6,749 nt of DNA from RUG11462 sp036308645 (GTDB lineage: Bacteria; Bacillota; Clostridia; Oscillospirales; Acutalibacteraceae), in assembly GCA_036308645.1 (NCBI GenBank), contig JAXJVH010000046.1, positions 1 through 6,749 on the forward strand. The letters run 5' to 3'. Within the stretch, counting starts at the first letter, position 1. Each line of letters opens with the position of its first letter. Below are positions 1 to 5,900 of the stretch, piece after piece. A program made the position numbers and the translations under genes. The notes under the pieces were generated by a model that ran no database searches, was not told where the DNA came from, and saw nothing but the letters and a program-made list of their open reading frames with translations.

Positions 1-1
1 G

Positions 2-445
2 TTCATTGATAGTGTTGAGATTTTCCCAGAAGAGCAACCCGATGGAAGAGTGCTGAAAAGCATTAGTTTTAAATTCCCCGTCTTTTATGACGGGGAAGAT
101 AATATAACAAAAATCTGTTGGGACGGTGAAACAACAGTTGAGACGGTATGTTTATTGTCCAAACTTAATGCAAAGCAACATATCGAGATTAACTTGGATA
201 TGGACGAGCTTGATCTGACCGATGCGGAGAAGAAAGCCACCTATCAGGAGATCAAAGATTATGTGCTGGAGCACAGCGGCTTGAAAGTCAGCAGCTTGTA
301 TATCGCACAGGTGAAACAGATGTGCGGTATCATCGAGCGTGATAATTACAATAAGCCGAAGTCTGAGGACGCTAAACAGCCCCAATGTCCGCCGGATAAA
401 GAAAAAGCAATCAAGGAGGCACTTCTGCATTTCGGCATGATCTAA
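2..445 (+). CDS. C-terminal part of a probable large serine recombinase (5' end outside window)
   Basis: The frame is open from the window edge to a TAA at 443-445, giving 147 residues. A GTG at 50 could serve as a start, but coding clearly continues upstream of it (FIDSVEIFPEEQ...), so I treat the gene as 5'-partial. The first part, with an IDSVEIFPE-like strand, an LKSISFKFPVFY strand and a TTVETVCLLS end, resembles from memory the extreme C-terminus of TnpX/TndX-type serine recombinases of clostridial mobile elements. The remaining ~90 residues contain LKVSSLYIAQVKQMCGI, NYNKPKSEDAKQPQCPP and a final HFGMI. I recall this tail on clostridial recombinases and on proteins annotated as 23S rRNA methyltransferase RlmD. 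No catalytic serine domain is visible because it would lie upstream. The coding call is firm; the recombinase assignment is from recalled similarity. An RlmD-like protein carrying the same tail is the main alternative. Confidence 0.6.
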   Translation, partial: FIDSVEIFPEEQPDGRVLKSISFKFPVFYDGEDNITKICWDGETTVETVCLLSKLNAKQHIEINLDMDELDLTDAEKKATYQEIKDYVLEHSGLKVSSLYIAQVKQMCGIIERDNYNKPKSEDAKQPQCPPDKEKAIKEALLHFGMI

Positions 446-465
446 GAATACTGATTGGTGAATTT

Positions 466-1119
466 ATGAATATTGGAGATAGCATTATAAAAAACAAATT
501 ACAAAACGTGTACTTCATTTGGGGACGTGGCAAAACCACTATTGCCAACCGCTTAAAAGAAAAATACGGTTTCTATATTTACAGCACAGACGAAAGCCGA
601 GATCGCCAGATGAAATTGGCTAATCCCGTTGACCAGCCCTATATGTGCCGTGATTTTCAAAAGGAATATGGCGTAAAAAGCTTTTGGGAACTTCCTAAAG
701 AAGTTATCGAAGAACGTGAAAAGCATTTCGTTGCAGAAATGACGCCTATGATGGTTGCCGAATTGATACAGCTTTCTGCTTTGCATAAAGTCATAATTTG
801 CGAAGGAGATATTGACTATTGCGCTATTGCTCCGATTGCTACTCATACTGTTCATCTCTGCAACCAAAGCACATCCTTTGACTGGTTCAAGCGTCCGGAT
901 CATGAAGATGTCCGTCATGTAATTTATCGCAGAACAGATTTAAGCGAAGAAGAAAAGCAACTTGTAATTCAAAATGCTTATGAAAGTGTTGCCGCAAATG
1001 AAGGTATTATACCGGATTGGGTAGTTGATCTCGGTATTAAAAATATTGTATGGAATGACCATACAAGCATCGACACGACAGCATTAGAAGTTGCAACATA
1101 TTTTGGATTGAACAAGTAG
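466..1119 (+). CDS. P-loop NTPase / small kinase-like protein with shortened Walker A loop
   Basis: This 217-residue cytosolic protein resembles small P-loop kinases of Bacillota (AAA_33/shikimate-kinase-like) of unknown substrate. A beta strand NVYFI (14-18) leads straight into WGRGKTT (19-25) and an alpha helix, the layout of a Walker A loop. VIICEGD (109-115) is a plausible Walker B/acceptor strand, and an arginine- and acid-rich stretch around residues 145-170 (RPDHEDVRHVIYRRTDLSEEE) could be the lid. The loop is odd: canonical GxxxxGK[ST] would need a glycine at residue 17, where there is Phe, so it appears about three residues short. ATG 466 lies 20 bases after the previous stop, with only a weak ribosome-binding site (TTGGTG, 455-460). 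The next gene starts 7 bases downstream, suggesting co-transcription. I cannot assign a phosphorylated substrate; a degenerate nucleotide binder is possible. Confidence 0.75.
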   Translation: MNIGDSIIKNKLQNVYFIWGRGKTTIANRLKEKYGFYIYSTDESRDRQMKLANPVDQPYMCRDFQKEYGVKSFWELPKEVIEEREKHFVAEMTPMMVAELIQLSALHKVIICEGDIDYCAIAPIATHTVHLCNQSTSFDWFKRPDHEDVRHVIYRRTDLSEEEKQLVIQNAYESVAANEGIIPDWVVDLGIKNIVWNDHTSIDTTALEVATYFGLNK

Positions 1120-1126
1120 GTACATA

Positions 1127-2179
1127 ATGACTATTGAAGAACTAAAAATCCGCCAATTAACCAATCAGCATCTTATAACGCCCACAGATAAAATGACGGT
1201 ACTCCACGATCTTTGCGGTGTTCAAGCGCAATTCATGGTAAACGCTATGTACTCGCTGAAAATAAGGTGCTCGGATTATGACGAAGATACTGTCAAAAAT
1301 GGACTTGTGAAAAACTGGACTGTGAGAGGAACAGTTCATGTGTTTGCGGAAGATGATCTGCCCCTATTTATTCATTGTAATAATGGGCAAGATTATCTGC
1401 GTAACGATTGGCGTGGATATACATTTTGGAATCAGCGTGATAAATGGGCACTTACACCGGAGAGACAGGCTTATTTTGCGAATGTGATCTTAGAGGCTCT
1501 TAAATACTCCGAGCTGGCAAGAGAAGAACTAAAGGATATTTGCAGACAAAACGGTATGACCGAACCGGAAGAAAGCAGTATGTTCGACCAATGGGGTGGC
1601 GGTGTTCGTGAAATGTGCGAACGTGGGTTTATAAACTATGTTGTCCAGGAAAAGAAAGCTTTCTGCTTATCTCCTGCTTTTACTCCCATTCCGGAGCAAG
1701 AAGCAAACCTGGAAATGGCTCGTCGATACTTTACGCACATGGGACCTTCCACCATTCACGATGCCATGTACTATTTCCATGCAACAGCCGCACAGGTTAA
1801 GGCTTGGCTTTCCCAACTGCCTGTATCAACAGCAGAATGTGAAGGTAAAACCTATTTTTATATCGACAACAATCAGACTTACGATCAAGGGATTCCGAAA
1901 TGTCTGTTTCTTGCAGGCTTTGACCAACTTCTTTTAGCTCACGAAAAAAAGGAAAGCTTGTTTTTAAGCCATGAGAATTTGAGAGCGATATTCAATCTCG
2001 CAGGAATTGTAATGCCTGCATTGATGATTGATGGCAAAGTGGTCGGTAAATGGAAAAAGAAGAATAAAAAATTGTCGGTTACGATGTTCAAAACAGTAAC
2101 GCAACAAGAAAAAAACATCGTTGCCGATTTTGCAGGTACGCTTTGGAATGATATTGCATCAATATGTTTTGATGAATGA
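1127..2179 (+). CDS. Winged-helix DNA-binding protein, AlkZ/YcaQ (HTH_42) family, putative DNA glycosylase
   Basis: The 350-residue product is near the usual length for the HTH_42 family, whose studied members (Streptomyces AlkZ, Escherichia coli YcaQ/AlkX) excise bulky alkylated bases and unhook interstrand crosslinks. Family marks in order are an N-terminal winged-helix-like segment with GVQAQ at 31-35, which fits the catalytic Q-x-Q/Q-x-D motif (Q33 and Q35); WTVRGTVHVF at about 64-73; a central segment AGFDQLLLAHEKK; and a C-terminal DGKVVGKWKKKNKK that matches the family's basic 'G.vvG.W' hairpin. ATG 1127 sits 7 bases after the upstream stop with almost no Shine-Dalgarno sequence, so translation may be coupled to the kinase-like gene. 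It is intact, with no frameshift. Family membership is well supported. Glycosylase activity is inferred from family and motif; many members are untested and could bind DNA without excising bases. Confidence 0.8.
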   Translation: MTIEELKIRQLTNQHLITPTDKMTVLHDLCGVQAQFMVNAMYSLKIRCSDYDEDTVKNGLVKNWTVRGTVHVFAEDDLPLFIHCNNGQDYLRNDWRGYTFWNQRDKWALTPERQAYFANVILEALKYSELAREELKDICRQNGMTEPEESSMFDQWGGGVREMCERGFINYVVQEKKAFCLSPAFTPIPEQEANLEMARRYFTHMGPSTIHDAMYYFHATAAQVKAWLSQLPVSTAECEGKTYFYIDNNQTYDQGIPKCLFLAGFDQLLLAHEKKESLFLSHENLRAIFNLAGIVMPALMIDGKVVGKWKKKNKKLSVTMFKTVTQQEKNIVADFAGTLWNDIASICFDE

Positions 2180-2227
2180 ACCGTTTCTTGTGGCGTTATG
2201 CAGAAAGATACTTCTTGGTGAGGAGAA
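2180..2227 (+). other. Short intergenic stretch at the probable breakpoint of the truncated oxidoreductase gene
   Basis: These 48 bases separate the AlkZ-like gene from the oxidoreductase remnant. The upstream frame of the remnant is closed by TGA at 2219-2221, just three codons before its ATG, so the missing N-terminal half cannot be read from here. I found no inverted repeat, target-site duplication or terminator hairpin, and no convincing remnant of the NAD-binding domain in the three forward frames. Confidence 0.5.
2221..2225 (+). promoter_or_regulatory. Shine-Dalgarno-like AGGAG, unusually close to the start
   Basis: AGGAG ends only two bases before ATG 2228, closer than the usual 5-9 bases. 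The next in-frame ATG at 2243 would be 17 bases away, too far. Translation of the remnant from either start may be weak; an overlapping GGTGAGG (2217-2223) gives slightly better spacing for 2228. Confidence 0.4.
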
Positions 2228-2839
2228 ATGACAATTTTTCACATGCCAATCTATAAAAAATTAAAAGAAATATTAGATTCGGGCGTTCTCGGCAAGGTGA
2301 ACTTGATAACCATGAATTTCGGAAGTTTCAAGGAATACGATATGAACAATAGATTTTTCAACAGAAACCTTGCAGGCGGCGCAATGCTTGATATCGGCGT
2401 GTATGCGCTTTCTTTTGTCCGTTGGTTTATGGATTCAAAACCAAATCAGTTGCTTTCACAGGTGAAAAATGCGCCGACAGGTGTGGACGAGCAGGCGGGA
2501 CTGTTGCTTACTAACAAAGAAGGGCAGATGGCAACGGTTATGTTGTCTTTACATTCAAAGCAACCAAAAAGAGGAATGGTATCCTGCGAAAAAGGATATA
2601 TTGAAATAATGGAATACCCGAGAGCCTGGGAAGCGAGAATAACATATACAGAAACAGGGAAAACGGAACTTGTAAGGATTGGCGAAAACTCCGATGCATT
2701 GGCTTATGAACTTGCGGATATGGAAAAGGCAATAAACGGAGAGCCGGGTTGTATGTATTTGTCTTATACCAAAGACGTTATGGATATGATGACTGAATTC
2801 AGAAAAGAATGGGGCTTTAAATACCCCGAAGAAGAATAA
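2228..2839 (+). pseudogene. Gfo/Idh/MocA-type oxidoreductase remnant, C-terminal domain only
   Basis: The 203 residues match the C-terminal alpha/beta domain of Gfo/Idh/MocA NAD(P)-dependent sugar or diol dehydrogenases. Visible marks are PIYKKLKEILDSGVLGKV (7-24), the segment NRFFNRNLAGGAMLDIGVYAL (41-61) with the expected Asp55 and Tyr59 of the DxGxY active-site motif, PTGVDEQAG, and the C-terminal LADMEKAINGE and YPEEE. Family proteins usually have about 320-340 residues and begin with a Rossmann fold carrying GxGxxG and EKP motifs; that part, roughly 115-130 residues, is absent. Homology begins almost exactly at ATG 2228, and an in-frame TGA lies at 2219-2221, so the protein cannot bind NAD by itself. 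The rest is free of frameshifts, suggesting recent truncation or residual expression. The subgroup resembles dihydrodiol-dehydrogenase-like members; the substrate is unknown. Confidence 0.75.
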
Positions 2840-2851
2840 AACTATATATTT

Positions 2852-2855
2852 GGAG
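2852..2855 (+). promoter_or_regulatory. Ribosome-binding site of the GH5 gene
   Basis: GGAG lies 10 bases before ATG 2866. It supports this ATG as the start, which is also the only choice that gives a complete Lys-Lys plus hydrophobic signal peptide. Confidence 0.65.
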
Positions 2856-2865
2856 TGTATAATTT

Positions 2866-2949
2866 ATGAAAAAGATTTTATCCGTTGTTTTGGTATTCTG
2901 CTTGCTTTTTTCCGGTGTGTATTTTGCATTGGGGTTGAGCGCAGCCGCC
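2866..2949 (+). other. Signal peptide of the GH5 enzyme
   Basis: Residues 1-28 have a basic start (MKK), an uninterrupted hydrophobic core of about 20 residues (ILSVVLVFCLLFSGVYF...), and a small-residue end (LGLSAAA followed by GGD). Sec-dependent cleavage is likely at about residues 26-28. No lipobox cysteine is placed at the end of the core (the only Cys is residue 12), so a lipoprotein is unlikely. Confidence 0.85.
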
Positions 2950-5900
2950 GGCGGCGATAATTTGAGTGAAGCGGAAATTGCCGCTAAAAATCTGCCTGTG
3001 CCTAAAGGTTATGAGATTTCTCAAATCTATACGTTTGACGATACAGGCGAAAGCGAAGAGGGCTGCTATTATTCAGGTGCGTCGACAAAGATTATTACGA
3101 CTACATCTGACGGATATGCAAACTTTTTGCCTGAAGCGGTTTCGCTTGACGGCGTTGGTTTTATGTTTTGGTATAAATCAGAGAGCGGTGCAACGCTGAG
3201 AATAAGAAACAAAAGCAATGATATTATTTTACAAGCCGAACTTTCTGCTTGCAGTGAAGGAAAATGGGTAAAATACTATTATTACGGCAGTGATTGGGAA
3301 AACATTACGCCGAAAAGTGACGCTTTAAAGGATATTCGTGATTATGTAAATGTTGAAGGCGATACCTTTAGATTTACTATTCATAATCAGACGAACGGTA
3401 CCTATACATATTTTGATGAATTTTATACTTTTACGCCTAAAATAACACCTGCCGATGTTTATGATGATGACGAACAGGCATTTAAGTTTTCTGTAGCAAG
3501 ATTTAGCGCCCATCAAAAAACTTTGGCAGAATATTTTGACGACGGCTCGGTTGAACTCACCTCAACATACGGTGAAACAGTCAACAGCACACCGATTAAT
3601 ATAACTTACAATGCCGACAGCGAACAATTTAAAAAAGCGGTTGATATAGCAAAACAGGGTTCGGGATATTTAAAAATCAATGTAAATAATATCTGCGCTC
3701 AAAACAGTTCGGATACTGACGCTTATGCAAAAATTACCGTTACATTCAACGGAATAGATAAATCTTTAATAAAATACAGTTACGGTGCAAATACGAGCGA
3801 TGATTATTTGCTTAAAGTCGATGATATTGAAACTCCCGAAAATATTACTACGATAAATGTTAAAATAACGGGAAGTTTGAAAAATGTTGATTTTAAATTC
3901 TCTCCTATTACCGTTTATCATTTTCCTGAAAACGAAATAATACTTCAGGCGGAGGATTTAAACCCTCAACATAAAAAGAGCGACGGTACCGTCGAGAAAG
4001 CGCCTATATCGGTAGACGATGATAAAAACCGTACTTATGTTTACGGCAATCAAACTGACAGTTGGATTTCTTTCAAATTGCCTGAACTCACAGTAGGCGA
4101 ATATGAAGTTTATGCAAACTGTAATGCGGTAGTTACTACTACAACTAAAGGGAATATATCTGTCAACAATTTAAGACAAAATATAGATGTTTTGTTTACA
4201 GATGAAACATATACTTCTTACAGACATAATAAAAATATTTCTCTCGGAACGTTAAAAATTACAAAAAATTATTCCGACGGAGCGTCTGTGCTAAAAATTT
4301 CTTCAATTGAGCAATGTTATCTTAACGTTTATATAGATTATTTCTCGTTTAAGAAAACGGATACAGAGATTGAAGCGGAGCCTTCTTCAAATTTTGTAAT
4401 AAAAGACTATCCTTTAATGGATGATTATGAAGTAAAAACCGTAATAAATACGTTTGACGAATACATTTGCGGTTATGATTTAAGATATTATACATCACAG
4501 CAACTTGCAGGCTATGTAGGCGGCGGCAATGCTTATAACCTTAATTCGAGAGGTACTATAGGCGACGGTTTTGACGCTAATTACATAGCAACTCCTTCCA
4601 ACGGATTTGACGGCGACGCAATAAGATTTTGGTTTAAAAGCACTAAAGCCGCAACTTTAAGATTTGATGGTAGCGGCGTTACAAGAATTGAAACTAAAAT
4701 CCCTGCAAATACCGACGGCGGCTGGGTAATAATATATTATTCAGACTTAAAAACCGACGGTGATATGAGTAAATATACAAAATTGGTTTTAAAAGACGGC
4801 GGCGACAGTTATTTAGATGAACTTCATACTATCTGGCAAAAAGAAGGCGATGTAGTTTATTCTTTAAACGGTGACGGAACTGCGTCGGTAACCGGATACA
4901 ATTTAAGGCTTGAAGATGTAATTGTGGCAGATACTTATTTAGGTTGCCCTGTGGTATCAATTAAAGAAAATGCTTTCAAAGGCTCATTAACCCTTGACAG
5001 TATAGCGCTTCCGAGTTCGGTAACAACTATTGAAAGCGGTGCTTTCGACGGTTGCTTGAACTTGAAATCTGTAAATCTTGAAAATGTAACCGAAATTTCC
5101 GATAATGCCTTTTTGAATTGCGAAAAACTTACGGATATTACAATTGCCGATGATATCAGCGGTATTTCCGACGCTGCTTTTAAAGGTTGTGCAAGTTTAT
5201 ACATAAACGCTAAAAACGATTCACAAAAGAATTATGCTATAAGCAATGCAATTGATTATAAATATAAAACATCGAATTCACTTTTATATTTCTGCGATTT
5301 TAACGATACGGAAAATGAGATAACGATTATCGGTTACGAGGGAACACAGACAGACGTTACTATTCCTTCTTTAATTGATGATACTGCAGTAAAAACTATT
5401 GCCGAGGGTGCATTTAAAAATAATACTACTATTACAAATGTTAGTATTGCAGAAAATGTAACAAAAATCGAAAGTGAAGCATTTGCAGATGTAACGTCGC
5501 TTAGAACAATTTCTTTGCCCGAATCGCTTACAAGCATTGCTTCGGACGCATTTAATAATTGTTATGATACAGTAATTGCCGATGTTGTAAGAGATTCTTA
5601 TGCGTATACCTATGTTAATACCAAGGGTACTGCAATGACTCAAATTCCCGATACTTTGTCGGAATATAAGTATTCTCTTTACAGATACCGGGCAACTGTT
5701 ATCGGTTACACAGGAACTGCCGCAGAACTTACTGTTCCCGATACTATCGACGAGTATCCTGTTATTGCAGTAGGAGAGAACGCATTTAAGAATAATACAG
5801 CCATAACCTTTGTTTCGTTCCCTGAAAAATGTAAAAGTGTAGGCGAACAGGCGTTTTACGGTTGTTCATCTCTTTTAAATTTTGATATTAATAATGTTAT

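Noticed and set aside
50..52. GTG as the start of the first gene
   Set aside because: The frame is open to the window edge and the upstream residues (IDSVEIFPEEQPDGR) fit the same strand-rich recombinase C-terminus, so this is an internal valine.
446..465. Possible right end of the mobile element directly after the recombinase stop
   Set aside because: Only 20 bases are available, with no inverted or direct repeat partner in the window. GA dinucleotides are too common to define an attachment site.
1615..1937. Plus-strand alternative-frame open frames within the AlkZ-like gene
   Set aside because: They overlap the intact 350-codon gene, which has family motifs on both sides of this stretch, so no frameshift needs to be invoked.
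2858..2863. Perfect TATAAT hexamer before the GH5 gene
   Set aside because: It is only two bases from the start codon and downstream of the ribosome-binding site, and no TTGACA-like box lies 16-18 bases upstream. A transcript starting from it would lack the GGAG site.
2966..3199. Plus-strand open frame of 77 codons at the start of the GH5 gene
   Set aside because: It lies in another frame within the signal-peptide and domain A coding region; its Lys/Arg/Leu-rich product is a frame artefact.
5371..5643. Minus-strand open frame opposite the leucine-rich repeats (also 4935-5204 and 5334-5537)
   Set aside because: These are antisense shadows of the repeat-coding plus strand; their products are Cys/Ile-rich or low complexity with no recognisable domain or ribosome-binding site.
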